Below are positions 26,142 to 38,500 of a DNA stretch of 64,000 bases, piece after piece. The notes beneath the pieces were generated by a model. It saw only the letters and a program-made list of their open reading frames with translations. It was not told the DNA's origin and ran no database searches. Numbering within the stretch: the stretch's first letter is position 1; each line of letters starts with the position of its first letter. The position numbers and the translations under genes are program-made. The DNA lies in the NCBI RefSeq assembly GCF_009650135.1, contig NZ_CP045871.1, positions 1,178,001 to 1,242,000 on the forward strand, given 5' to 3'. The stretch comes from Litorivicinus lipolyticus. GTDB lineage: Bacteria; Pseudomonadota; Gammaproteobacteria; Pseudomonadales; Litorivicinaceae.

Positions 26142-27930
26142 GCATCTGGCGCGCTCACTGGTTGGTTTGACGGGGCTAGTGGCATTGTTTATTTTCGGTT
26201 GTGCGACCTTGCTTCGCGGGCCGGCCCCGTCGTTTCGTTATGACACCGCTGTTTGGACCGGCAGCGACCAGACAGTTGAGTTGCCTATGATGTGGTCGGC
26301 TGACGCAACTAGGATGTACCGGCGGACGTTTAACATCGACACTGAGTTGGCCCGCGACTCAACGATTTACATCCCGTATTTCGCCCGTTATTTGTCGATT
26401 CATCTCAATGACGAGATGGTTCATTTTAACCGGCCAATGGTGCGCTGGCATGGCCGCATGTCGTTTGGCTCGGTGCTGCTTGAATTGCCAAGTAATTTGC
26501 GTGTAGACGGTATTAATCGACTGCGAATTTCGGTCGCGAGTGAATCGCTGACCCCGGGCACGTTGTCGCCGATTTACATAGGACCACCGGGAACCTTTGA
26601 TCGCTTCTTTCAAGTCCGTCGATTTTTATCGGTTGATTTAAAACGCATCACGTTCGGCGCACAGCTGTTGCTGGGCATCGTGTGTTTGGGGATTGCGTTG
26701 GTGCGCCGCTCCGAAAAGTCTTTTGCCTGGCTGGGATTTTTTTTGGTGGCGTCCAGCGGCACCTTTGTTGGGGCCTTAAGTACCACGTTTCCGGCCCTGG
26801 AAGGGCTGTGGCCGATGATGTTTTTATTGGCCACAGGTGGGTCGCTGGCAACGGTAGGCTTTTCTTATGCGTTCATCGGTCGCGCGCCACCGCGAGCCCT
26901 GTTGCCGATGGCTTTTCTGGTGCCAACGACATTGATCGTTTTGGTCTGGTGGGCGGGGTTGGATGTTCGGATTGCCGGTCTATTTATTGCAATTCCCGTT
27001 CATGTGTTCAGCATCGCGGTGTTTGTAACTGTCTTGCTGGGTGATAATGCATCGAAATATCCCAAGGCTTCGCGCGCGATTGGGTACGGCGGGGCGCTGT
27101 TGTTGCTGACGATGATTCACGATGTCGGCCTCAACCTGGGCTTGGTTGACTCGGGGTTATTCTTGGCCCAGTCCTTGCGAATACCACTTTTCGTTGCCAT
27201 TGGTGCTTACCTGACCATGCGGTTGGTTAAATCATTGGAGGCCGGCGATCGGGCTGCCGAGGTTCTGCGCCGTAAATTGGCGGGTCGGGAGGCCGAATTG
27301 CGAGGCGTATTGGACACCGAAAAGCGGCTGGTCAAGCAGCTGGCCACTCAACATGAGCGCGAGCGCATCACTACCGATCTTCATGACGGGGTGGCGGGAC
27401 ACCTGTCGACTATTGTCGCGCTGTCCGAGGATCCGGCGGCCGACGGCGACGAGATTAAACGTGTGGCGCGTTACGCCCTGACCGACCTGCATATCATCAT
27501 CCATGCGCTGGATTTACACACCGGTAATTTGCTGTCGGCACTGGCGGTTTTGCGAGAGCGAACACTCAACCCGCTCATTAACTTGGGGATCGAGGTTGAA
27601 TGGTCGATGCTTAATTTGCCGCCGGATTTGGTGTTAGCGCCCGAGAAAGTCCTATCGGTTGCACGGATTATTCAAGAGTCTGTGACCAATGCTGTGAAAC
27701 ACGGTAATGCCCAAAAAATTAGTGTTATGGGCTCGACTTTAGCGAACGGTGGGGTGAAATTGACCGTCGAAAACTCCGGCGGGACGCTACTGTCAAGCGG
27801 TGCGCTAACGCCGAACAATGGTTTGCGTAACATGCGATTGCGTGCGCGTGAGCTGGGCGCCGAATTCACGCTTGTGCCGACGCCGACCGGGGCCTGTATG
27901 ACCCTTAGTCTTGCCTTGGGCGAACAATAA
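26134..27930 (+). CDS. NarX-type histidine kinase with 7TM region
   Basis: 598 residues, TTG start overlapping the regulator gene. The N-terminus has a membrane anchor (LVALFIFGCATLL), an extracytoplasmic jelly-roll-like segment of about 140 residues (YRRTFNI, YLSIHLNDEMV, INRLRISVASES), then seven or so helices (about 180-365), as in 7TMR-DISM receptors. A coiled region leads to the HisKA_3 box with H417 in RITTDLHDGVAGHLS. The ATPase domain shows IIQESVTNAVKHGNA and NGLRNMRLRARELGA. It probably reports ligand status, perhaps through the TAXI or ABC-type receptors made from the same operon. Confidence 0.88.
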   Translation: MSRHLARSLVGLTGLVALFIFGCATLLRGPAPSFRYDTAVWTGSDQTVELPMMWSADATRMYRRTFNIDTELARDSTIYIPYFARYLSIHLNDEMVHFNRPMVRWHGRMSFGSVLLELPSNLRVDGINRLRISVASESLTPGTLSPIYIGPPGTFDRFFQVRRFLSVDLKRITFGAQLLLGIVCLGIALVRRSEKSFAWLGFFLVASSGTFVGALSTTFPALEGLWPMMFLLATGGSLATVGFSYAFIGRAPPRALLPMAFLVPTTLIVLVWWAGLDVRIAGLFIAIPVHVFSIAVFVTVLLGDNASKYPKASRAIGYGGALLLLTMIHDVGLNLGLVDSGLFLAQSLRIPLFVAIGAYLTMRLVKSLEAGDRAAEVLRRKLAGREAELRGVLDTEKRLVKQLATQHERERITTDLHDGVAGHLSTIVALSEDPAADGDEIKRVARYALTDLHIIIHALDLHTGNLLSALAVLRERTLNPLINLGIEVEWSMLNLPPDLVLAPEKVLSVARIIQESVTNAVKHGNAQKISVMGSTLANGGVKLTVENSGGTLLSSGALTPNNGLRNMRLRARELGAEFTLVPTPTGACMTLSLALGEQ

Positions 27931-28101
27931 ATCGCACGCCCTGAAATGTTTGTTCGCCAAAAAAAAATAATACGTACTTAGCACCCAGTCCTATGAAAAT
28001 TTACTAAAGCGTATTGTTTTACGTTAATCGCCCGTGCCATATTAATTTTAATTGGTATACCGAGATCGAGGTAATCAATCGTAGAACGTATAGTCAGCAA
28101 C

Positions 28102-28290
28102 TCAGGCATCGACAGCGCGGTTTTCCATCAACTCAATCGGGGTTTGGTCAAACACCTGTTGCCATAGTTCGCGCCAAATGCGGTTGTCATGATTGCCAAG
28201 CACCGACTACACCGGCGCACGGTCGGCCAAAGCTGCCAGCTCGCCTGCGATAGCGGCGTGTTGGGTGTTCATGTCGCTGGAATGGCCGAT
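28102..28290 (-). pseudogene. Calcineurin-like metallophosphoesterase fragment
   Basis: Minus-strand translation gives HAAIAGELAALADRAPV, an in-frame stop, then SVLGNHDNRIWRELW and FDQTPIELMENRAV, containing the GNHD metal-binding motif of calcineurin-type phosphoesterases. The fragment ends where the IS3-type unit begins (28295), so the insertion or an associated deletion removed its 5' part. The rest is absent on the other side as far as I can read. Confidence 0.55.
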
Positions 28291-28361
28291 GTAGTGTAGT
28301 GGTTCATCGAATTCGGACACTCAACTAGGTGGTAATCTGCGACCAAGCAAGGAATGTTCTA

Positions 28362-28589
28362 ATGAAAAAGCGGCGTTCGTTTAGTCGAGCGTTCAAACGC
28401 GAAGCGGTGTCCATGGTTTTGGATCAGGGGTTCAGTGCCGGCGATGCCAAACCTCGCATAGTCTTAGAAGAGCCACGTTGCAGTTCAAATTCCGGGATGA
28501 TCGGCATGCACAAATGCTACACGCCGCAGAATTCTAGGGCTGAAGCCATTGATCTAAAATGTAAAAAAATCAGATCACTTTCCTCCTAA
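28362..28589 (+). pseudogene. IS3-family orfA, 5' fragment fused to arm sequence
   Basis: ATG 28362 opens MKKRRSFSRAFKREAVSMVL then DQGFSAGDA, a standard OrfA N-terminus. After about codon 30 the frame leaves the family sequence and reads through the attachment arm into the tRNA core. It encodes only the start of the helix-turn-helix and is not functional. Confidence 0.7.
28451..28581 (+). repeat. Attachment arm of core copy 3
   Basis: About 130 bases closely similar to 50824-50952, including CTTAGAAGAGCCACGTTGCA, the 12-mer GCATGCACAAAT (28504-28515) and the inverted pair TGATCT (28550) / AGATCA (28572). The two arms lie at the same distance from their cores, so they descend from one element end. 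Confidence 0.75.
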
Positions 28590-28627
28590 GGGGAAGGCCT
28601 GTGGTTCGAATCCACATGGGGGCGCCA
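28582..28627 (+). repeat. Attachment core copy 3 (tRNA-Arg 3' fragment)
   Basis: Identical over 46 bases to tRNA-Arg 2596-2641. It separates segment 2 from segment 3 and lies inside the miniature IS3 unit. Confidence 0.92.
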
Positions 28628-28872
28628 AGACATCAACAATTATCTGTTCGGCTACTACAACTGGAAACGACCACACACTGCCAACGACGGAAACGCACCT
28701 GCGTTGGCCAAATAAAAACCTAAAATGGTATCCGGAATTTGTTGACCACTACACTTTTACATTGGCGGTGACACCGTAAGGCCGTTGAATTTTTCCTTAC
28801 TGTTGGGATTAGGTTTTTCTGGACGGAAGGGCCTCCCTTTTCAGACTCGCGCTTAAATCGAAACTTGGAGGT

Positions 28873-29319
28873 TTATTCCAAGGTGCCGCGAATTTGTTGG
28901 GCGACATGCCAGTATGATCGCGATCGACCGAACGCACTTCGCCCGGTTTGCCAGTCATCTTCATCGGTCATATCGAAGGGGTGGGTATCGAGTGCTTTTG
29001 GCCAGTTTTCACTTGGGATTCGTAGGTGGTCGCGCCAGCCGTCCGGATGTTGATTCCACCACGCCAATCGGCCTTCGTGACGCTTTACGCCACCTTTGTC
29101 CTTAAAGCTGATGCCGTCTGGGAGTCGACGCTCGACGCCTTTGCACAAGCTCTCGATTGCTTGATAAAGATTGCTTCCCCTCCGAGCGGCATCGGTCCAA
29201 CCGGTTGCTGGAATATGAAAACCTCCTTGCCGCTTTTCGAGTGATGCGAGAGCGGACCGGCTAACCCTACACCGGTGTTGATGCCGATCGCTCTTCAGGC
29301 CGGACTTGTCCCGGTTCAC
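28873..29319 (-). CDS. Hypothetical protein, uncertain
   Basis: A 148-codon minus-strand frame I cannot assign. The C-terminal two thirds read like protein (GVKRHEGRLAWWNQHPDGWR; HPFDMTDEDDWQTGRSAFGR), rich in Trp, Arg and Asp. The N-terminal third is arginine-rich and poor, so the true start is unclear. No clear ribosome site was found. The + strand also has open frames here, and the segment may be a decayed gene trapped between the IS unit and the large secretion operon. Confidence 0.35.
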   Translation of the reverse strand: MNRDKSGLKSDRHQHRCRVSRSALASLEKRQGGFHIPATGWTDAARRGSNLYQAIESLCKGVERRLPDGISFKDKGGVKRHEGRLAWWNQHPDGWRDHLRIPSENWPKALDTHPFDMTDEDDWQTGRSAFGRSRSYWHVAQQIRGTLE

Positions 29320-29526
29320 CTTCGGATTATTGTGATTCGGAACTTGATGCTGGGCCTGCTAACGCGGCCGGTATGGCTTGGCTTGGTATCAAATTTAGAA
29401 GCGAAAATCCCTCTTTTTAACGATTTCCCCGTAGTTGTGAGGTACTGTTGTACAGGTGCGTCGTGCAATTCAGGTTCGGCCGATTTTGCTGTGGATCATT
29501 GGCTCGTCCGAGCCCAGAGGGATTGC

Positions 29527-32500
29527 ATGTCCAAAAAGCCGTTTTCGTTAGATATCACCGGGCTCGATGCGCCGGCCGATCCGGCAACCCTGTCCGAGGT
29601 ATTTTCGGGGCACGAAGGCTTGCTGCTGGGGGATTTGGCCACGCGGCCGGTGGTGTCGTCTGAAGATCTGGAGTGGCTTGGCGTTTTTGCTCTGAATGCT
29701 TACTCCAGCGACCGGCTGTTGAGCACGGATACGCCGTCCGGCACGGCGCCTGCTCAGTCGAGCCAACGGGCGGCCCAATTTATTGATTCGCCGGTGGTCG
29801 GCATCGGCGTTTACCAACAAAACGTGCTCATCGGCACCACCGACAGCAGCGGTGGATTTTCGTACTCCGCGGCCAACGGCCCGGTGACCTTCAAAGCTGG
29901 AAATTTAACGGTTGGGTCCTTTGACCCCAGTGCGGCGCCGTCGGACAGCATTATTACGCCGTTTGAATTGGCCGGCGCGTCGCGGGATGTGGATCTGTTA
30001 AAAGACACCAGCGCGGAAGCTCAGTTGGCACTGAAAATTGCCAAAGCACTTCAGATGCTGGATCAAGACGGCAACCCGGACAACAACATCGTCATCGATG
30101 ACGACACCTTGGCGGGGGTATTGGCCGATGGTGATTTCGATTTAAGCGGATCGGACAGTCTAGCCTCGGTCTTTACCGTTGATGAAATTGCCGACGCCGA
30201 TGCGACCTACCATTTGGAGCAATCGATCGATCAGTTCACCGGTATGGATAACGTGACGGATGAAAAAGCGATCATCGACGGCTACATCGCCAATGCCGAA
30301 ATTTGGCTGGATCTGAACGGTGACGGCCGCATTAACCTGGTCAACGATGACGGCGTTTACCAAGTAGGCGAGGACTATTTCACCACCCGCTACTCCAGCT
30401 CGGACGGTCGGGTGGTACTGCGCGAAACCTTTGAACTGAACGGCCAAACGTTGGAGGCAAGTGACTTCGACGTGTTGGTTCGGTCCGGCGTCAACATTGA
30501 TACCGGCATCGTCAACACCTTGATCTTTTCGGCTCCGGCAGAGGCCACAGTTGTGACGCCGCTGACGACGCTGGTGAAGCGGGCGACCGTTGATCACAAC
30601 TTGTCGATTGAAGAAGCTGAGGCGGCGGTAAAAAACGCACTGGTAGAACACGGCGCAACCTTCTCGATTTTGCACCAAGACCCGATTGCCTTATTACAGC
30701 AAGACGCCGATAACAGCGAAGCTTTGGCGGCTCATAAGGCCGCAGCCAAGGTGGTGCAGGCCGCCATGGGCGTCGCCCAGGGATTAACGACCGCGGCCGA
30801 TAACGCCAATATTGTTAGCACCGACACGGCCCAGATTGCGAAGCTGGCGATTGACACAGTGATGGCGGAGTTGGTCGAGACTATCGTCACTAACTTTCAG
30901 AACACCAACGCGGACCCTGCAGCGGCCGTTGTCATTGACCCGACCTCAGCGACCGTCATTGGCGGGATTTTGGACGTTGTTGAAAGCGAAATTCAGACGT
31001 TGGGCAACGGCGCCTTAGACAGCGTCGTCAGCGCCGTCAAAAACGGGGTGAAGTCCGATGCGGTCAATGCCGGTGCGGACATCGACGGCGCGACCAGTGT
31101 TGAAGACCTGTCGATTGAGCAGGCCAAAGCGCTGGATACCACCGCGCCTGGTGTTGTGACCGTTTCACCGGCACAAGATGGCGCGCTGGTCAGTGACGCA
31201 TCGCCGACCTTGACCATCGGCTTGCGGCGCTCGGGTGAACTGGCCCAGCGGCACTACGAAGGCGATGTCTTGATCATTAGCATCGACAGCGCCACGCCGT
31301 TGACGCATGCACTGACCGCGCAGGATATTCAGCACGGACGCACGCGTGTTGATTTGGCCGCGTTGAACCTGAGCTTGAGCGATGGCAGCCATACAATAAC
31401 GGTGTCGAGTAAAGACTTGGCCGGCAACATCAGCGCGGTGACCTCGTTTGGCCTTAGCGTCGACACCACCGCACCTGCCGCGCCAAGCATCGGCTCAATG
31501 GCGGCGTTTATTAACGACACGACGCCTACGGTGACCGGTACTGCCGAGGCGTCATCCACGATCACGCTGTACAGCGGCGCCAACACCGTTGGCACCACGA
31601 CCGCTGATTCATCGGGCAACTGGTCCGTGACCACCGACGCGCTGGCAACGGGTGCAAATAGCCTAACTGCCGTTGCCAAAGACAGCGCCGGCTATAGCTC
31701 GCCGGCGTCGGTGGCGGTCACCACCACCGTCGATACCACCGCGCCTGCTGCTCCGACCATTTCGCTGACATCGGCTATTACAAACGACACAACCCCAACG
31801 ATCTCTGGCACTGCCGAGGCGCTATCGACGATTCGGTTGTACAGCGGCAACAGCGTGGTTGGGACCGCATCCGCCGATTCATCGGGTGATTGGTCCGTTA
31901 CCACCAACGCCTTGGCGACTGGGGCCAACAGCCTGACGGCGACCGCTACGGACCGGGCTGGCAATCTGTCGGGATCCTCTGTCGCGACCAGCTTAACAAT
32001 CGATACCGCCGTGCCGGTGGTCAGCGCGGTGAGCGTGCCCGACGCCGGCAGCTACAAAGTCGGCGACAGTTTGACGTTTACCGTGACCACCTCTGAGAGC
32101 GTCAATGTCTCGGATACACCCCAGCTGGCGCTGACGATCGGCAGTGCCACTCGCCAGGCGTCCTACGTGTCGGGAAGCGGGACCGGTGCGTTGGTGTTTT
32201 CCTACACCGTACAATCGGGTGATAACGACAGTGATGGCCTGTCAGTGGGTGCCTTGTCGCTAAATGGCGGGGCGATTACGGACACTGCCGGCAATGCCCT
32301 CAATTTAACGTTGAATTCGGTGGCCGCCACCGCGGCGGTGCTAATCGATACCGCGGCGCCGAGCGCGCCGACTCTGGTTCAAAACGGCAACCTTGTGACG
32401 GTCACGGCTGAAGCCGACGGGGTGTTGACCTTAGTCAACGCAGGTGTGGATATAACCGGGCGCTTTTCGGTGATTCAAAGTCCGGCCGGCACCTACACGG

Positions 32501-35500
32501 CAACCGCTGACCTGGCTCAGTTTGCACAATCCGAAACCTTGGCATTGTCGGTAACGGTCACCGACACCGCGGGTAACACCTCGGCCGCATCGAGCGCGGT
32601 CAACGTAACAATTGACCCGACGGTGCCGACGGTCACGTCGGTAACCACGCCAAACGCGGGTAGCTACAACGCGGGCGACAGCCTGAGTTTCACCGTAAAC
32701 CTGTCAGAAGATGTCAGCGTAACCGGGACACCGCAACTGGCGCTGTCCGTGGGTGGTGTGACCCAGCAGGCGTCGTATGTGTCGGGCGATGGGACCAGTG
32801 CTTTGGTATTTTCCTACACCGTGCAATCGGGTGATAACGATAGCGATGGCATCGCAGTGAGCGGGCTGGCATTAAATGGCGGCACGGTAACGGATAGTGC
32901 GGGTAATGCGCTCAGTATCGGGTTAAACCAAGTAGGCGCCACCGCTGCCATTTTGGTCGATACAGCGGCACCGAACGCGCCAAGCATAACCAATCCAGGT
33001 GCAACCGTTGGTGCGACTCCCACGTTGTCAGGCACAGCGGAAGCGAGTGCATCGGTAACGCTGACCAGTGCCGGAGAGACGGTTGGTACGGGAACTGCTG
33101 ATACATCCGGCAATTGGGTCATCACGACCACCGCACTAAGCACAGGCACACCAAGCGTGGTTGCGACGGCTACGGATAACGCTGGAAACACCTCAGCAGC
33201 CTCAACCGCGCTGGCCATTACGGTTGACGCAACAGCACCGACCGTGGTGTCAGTGACAACGCCAGCAGCCAGCCGATCAAACGCCGGTGACGTACTGACA
33301 TTCACAGTAAACACCTCGGAAAACGTGAATGTAACTGGAACGCCTCAGCTGGCGCTGAGCATTGGTGGGGATACTCGGCAGGCGTCGTATGTATCGGGCG
33401 ATGGAACAAGTTCGCTGGTGTTTGCCTACACCGTCCAGCAGGGCGACAACGATAGCGATGGTATTGCCGTCGGCACGCTGTCGTTGAATGGCGGAACTCT
33501 GAGTGATTCAGTCGGCAACGCACTTATCTTGGGGTTGACCGGGGTCGGTGATACCGCCGCCGTATTGGTGGATACGATAGCGCCAAGCGTTCAAGCAATT
33601 TCACTAAGCGGCAAGGTAATAACAGTAACCGGCGAAGCGTCGGGCACCTTAAAGATCAAAGACGGCGCGACGGATATAACAACGAAATTCACCGTCACCG
33701 AGAGCAGTGGGACCTACACCGCAACCGCAAACCCTAGTCAGTTTGACGGCAGCGAAAATCTATCGTTAACGGCAACCGTGACAGATGCAGCTGGCAATGA
33801 GAGCCCAGCGTCGACTGCGCTATCTGGCGCGATTGATACGACGGTGCCTTCTCAACCTGCCGCCAGCACCAGCGGCAATGTGTTGACGGTAACCGGCGAG
33901 CGTGGCGGAATATTAAAACTGTTCGACAGCGTAACTGACGTTACGTCGAAATTCACGATTTCTGAAGACAATGGAACGTACACGGCTAGGGCAAATGTGT
34001 CTGAGTTTAGTTCGCCTGCGAATCTGGATCTGTCTCTGACCGCAACGCTAACAGATGCTAGCGGAAATGTTTCTTCCGCATCAAGCTCTGCCGCGATGAC
34101 GGTCGACAACACCGTTTATGCAACAACTCAGGTCGTCACGAGCGCGGCGGAATACGCGAGTAACCAGCCCACACTTGAAGGCACCGGCGAAGTGGGTTCG
34201 ACCGTGACGCTGTTGGCGTCGGGAAGCTCAGTCGGTTCTGGCGTCGTCGGCTCCGATGGAACCTGGACCATCCAAACCTCAGCGTTGGCGGACGGGTATC
34301 TACAACTTGATCTGTCAACGGATCATGGTGGCGGGACTACAGTTGCACAATCCGCGGTGTATTCCATGACGATTAATACCTCGTCATTTGCGGCGCGCAC
34401 GCTGCAGAAAATGTACGACGGTGTCGAAGAGATACACTTAGATTCCAGTCTGTACAGAATGGGCTTCGTGGAAGACGCGTCCAATGCCTGGGTTGAGGGG
34501 GTCAAAACGACGGCCGACCGTTTAGGCACGGTGCTGTACGGGTTTGAAACGACCTCGCCTAACGCAACGACTGCCATTTCGGTCGACAATTTAGACGATG
34601 AGGCGCGCGATCGTGCGGGCCTAATGGCCTTGGCCGAAACCAGTCACAACAATAAGACCATCCGAGTGGGCACCTTTGCCCATGACAACCTGTTTGCCGA
34701 TGCAGTCGGGCGGGACCCTCAAAGTGACGGACTTGCACGCATAACCGCTAACTTCTTAACCGAATTAACCGGCGGAAAGCATCAAATTGGCGGTGTCGAA
34801 CCCTTGCGTATTATGTCGATCACGGCTGGTGTGTACTTCGATGACCAGCAGTTCGACGCCAACGATCATAACCGGCGCTCGTACATCGACGCTATCGATA
34901 GTAACGAGAACGAAGGCCGACTGCATAAAGACATGGGCCTGTACATCGACTCGGTCAACAGCGGATCGCAGTCGCAAATATATGACTTCATTGACGATAT
35001 TGCGGGTCCCAACCGTGACTGGGGAACCCAGTATGACGTCATCATGGTACGGCCATCCATTGATGACGCGTATCGGGATATATTGCTGGATTGGGCTGCC
35101 GACACCGGTGGGGCACTGCTATTTACCTATGACACATCGCCTAATCGGCCGGATGTTGTCGACCCACACCCCGGTACGACCCAGTACCTCCAAAGCATTG
35201 GCATTGATCCGGTTGGCAAAGTCAGAGTGGCAACGGGTGACTATGGGCCGTCTCGCATCGACCCGTTTCAAGCCAACGCCCTGAAAGCCGCCTTGGGTAT
35301 CTTTATTGATGATCAAGGCAGCGCATCTGACAATCGTCTGGTGCGGGTTGATGACTTTACGCTCCCGTCTGAAATTTATGACGCCAACGGCTTAAAACTA
35401 GCGGATGTCACCTGGGCCACCAGCGACTCGACAGCGATGTCAGCCACCGGCGTTGTCAACGCGAGCGGAGATGTGACCCTGACGGCGACAATCACCGCAT

Positions 35501-38500
35501 TGGATGGCACGACATCAAGCGTTGATCATTACATCACCGCGGTGAAGCTGCTTGACAGCGATGGAGACTCAGCCGAACCCGGGCTGCGGTTTGAATTTTT
35601 AAATTGGATAAGCGGACAACAAAATAGAAGTTTTGGCCGCGCTAACCAGCTGTATGAAACGGATCTTTCGCAGCCGGAAATCAGTCGCCAGCCTCAAGAA
35701 ATATTCGACTTGGCTGCGCAAGGAAACTTAGGGTCAATTGTAACGTCTCAGTTGACGCTGGACTTGCAATCCAGCGCTGGCAGTTCGTTCACAACGGCTC
35801 GCGATGGGTTCAGCGACATCAATGCCGTCGATCATGTGATGTTAGTCACCGGTTACCTAGTGGCCAACTCGACAGGTAACCATGACCTGGAGTTTGGCGT
35901 TAACCGCGACAATATGATGCAGGTGTTTGTTGAAACCGACAGTGGTTATCAAGAGGCGTTAACGGACACAGCATTAAAGCAGCTGACGAACATGGATATG
36001 ACCGCCGGCGAAGCGTACCGCGTTGTAGCGATGGTCCGAAAAAACAGTAACGTACGATCATTCTCGATGCAGTGGAAAGAACCCGGCGACACGGTTTTTG
36101 CTGACATCCCTGCGGACAACCTGGTCGCTCGCCCGTCGGTTTACCCGGTCGCGGGACGGACCGACGGTAATTTCTTTGACTTCATTGATTTTACAAAGGA
36201 TCCCTGGTCTGTTCAGGCCGCGGCCGCGGCAAATACGGATTTAAATGGCGACACAGTCTGGAACCAAGACGAATTTGATGCGGTGTATCCCGACATCAAA
36301 CCCGTCCAGGTTAGCGAGGAGATCTCGCTGGATTTGGAGTACTACCAAGCCCCCGTCCAAAATCTGCTGTTGACCGATGCGGTGATGGCGGACGCGAAAA
36401 CCGTATCGCTGAATGTATACGACGACGCGACCGGGAACCTTACGCATAGCTTGTATAACTGGTCTTTGGACACCTCGTCGACGATAACAATGGCCAGCTT
36501 TGCGAGCCAGCTACAAACCAAACTGCGCGCAGACCTCAGCGACAATAACCTTACCGTGTCCGTCACCGGTGGCGTGATTACCGTAGATGATCCGAATTTG
36601 GGATTGGTTTTTGAGGAACTCATCGTCGGCAAAACCGCCGCATTAGCACCAATAACGTTCGACATAACCCAGACCAAGGCACAAATTCAGGCCCAAGGGG
36701 CAGGGCTGCGAACGGCGGCAGGTTTGTCGGCAAGCTTTCCAAATAATGCGGACGCATCGGGCGCGTTTATTGGTTCGCTCGCAAACACCAGCCGATTCAG
36801 TTTTCAAAGTTCTGAATTCGAGCTTAATAACGTCAAAATCTATTCGAGCAAAACCGAACGTTTTATCGATGATCAGACTTGGGTCGGCAATAATAGCAGC
36901 GACTTCGCCGATGCCGATGCTTACGACGACAAGTGGAAAGTACACGGCACCTTAGAAAAGACCCTGAACTACTACACCGGTCTCCGCTGGGACGTTCAGT
37001 TCGATGGCGGCAACGGCGGCACGCAAAAACTGGTTTATAAAGTCCACAAAGGTGGATCTGGCGGGTGGGAGACGGTGACTCCGACGCTGGCAAAAATTCA
37101 TAGCAGCACCCTGTATGACGATTTGATCGAGAACGTGTCTGAAGCCGGCCGCAAGGGTTCAACGATCTCGCTGGGTGATATCACCGGTCAAATCTCGGTG
37201 GATGCAACGGATCTAGCCGCGTCTAGCCCGTTCAGCGTTTTAGAGCAGCCGCTCTTTGGCGTTGTTAGCATCGCCGCTGACGGATCCTATCGCTACAACC
37301 CCACCGATGCTCGCTTCCAAGGATTCGATCAATTTCATATCCAAGTGACCGACGTGGCGGGGCGTACACATGTTGTGCCTGTGACGATCGGTACAAATGA
37401 TGGAGTGGTCGAAGAAACCTCCCAGACCGCGGTCGTTGAATTCGCCGATCCCACTTACGTTGCGCCTGCAACGTCGGAATACAACACATCAACGGCGGGT
37501 AGTGCGTGGACCTTTGAAGATCTGTTCTTTGCACAAGTCGCCGTGCACCGCCCCGACAGCCCGTACCTAAACTTAGTTGAAGGGCGGTGGGTCAAGTTAA
37601 AGCTAAACATTTCGGCGTTATCGGCGTCGGTCGATGCGCCGATGTTCGAGGTGGTGGTTAAAGATATCGACGGTCAGATCGTCGGTACCCGTGTGCTAAC
37701 CGGGCCTGGCACAATACCCACCGAACTCGATTTACCTGGCATAGACAACTTGGCGACTGGCGCGGGTCACAATGATGCCGACAGCTATACCGTTCCCATC
37801 CCCGCGGCGTGGGTATCACCGGGCAACAAAATCGAAATCCTCGCGAACGGCGTGAGTCTTGCCGATCGCGCCGATTTCACAGCAAAAAATTACGCCGATA
37901 GCGACGGTTACATCACCCCCAATATCGTAGGCGGTGGCAGCCCGGACATTTCGATCGGGCACTTCACCCTCGGTGCTTACAACGACACGTTCTTGTATAT
38001 CTCAACCAACGATTTCGCAGCCGATATTTTGGCGTCAGTTCCTGCTCAAAAAGTGGAGCTGCTGTATCGATCAGGCTCGACCTTGGTAGAGACGATTCGA
38101 AATCGAACCATGTGGGATTCGCCGTCTACTATCTCCTCGGATCATTCCATCGCGGGCGGTGCAGCATCGTACATTGAGACATTCACCAAGCCGTTTGGCT
38201 GGGGTTATCCCGGCTGGGCCCGTAACTTGGCAATCGCGGTTAAAAAAGCCAATTTCATGTCGCCCTTACCGGGCGGCATGAACTATCCAGACTGGATGTA
38301 TGCATCGTTGTCGCCGGATGTCGGCGGTGGCGTCGGTGGTGGTCAGACCGGTTCGGGTAATACCGCAAGCACCGCAACCATTCACGAGTTTCTGGGACAT
38401 GGCGGCGGCATTGGGCATCCAACTGAGCAGGCTTATAGTTTCGCGTACAACTGGAAACACACGGCAAACGACACGACGCCGCTGAATCAGCTGACGACCT

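Larger units (their letters stand above)
28295..28753 (+). mobile_element. Miniature IS3-type unit enclosing an attachment core
   Basis: The left end TGTAGTGGTTCATCGAATTC (28295 on) and the right end (28726-28753, inverse TGTAGTGGTCAACAAATTCC) form imperfect terminal inverted repeats. Inside are the first codons of orfA, then about 130 bases of attachment arm, the 46-base tRNA core, and the final 35 or so codons of orfB (NNYLFGYYNWKRPHTANDGN). About 800 bases of transposase are missing compared with a normal IS3. It could move only with transposase in trans. No convincing target duplication was seen. Confidence 0.7.

Noticed and set aside
27919..27960. Terminator after the histidine kinase gene
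   Set aside because: GGCGAACAA/TTGTTCGCC pairs across a 22-base loop but is followed by A residues, not T, on the coding strand.
28014..28253. 79-codon + strand frame after the kinase
   Set aside because: No ribosome site or protein-like composition; the minus strand here carries a recognisable phosphoesterase fragment.
29275..29526. N-terminal extension of the giant protein
   Set aside because: The frame is open but lacks a ribosome site and a plausible composition; GAGGG before ATG 29527 gives a good start, and type I substrates need no signal peptide.
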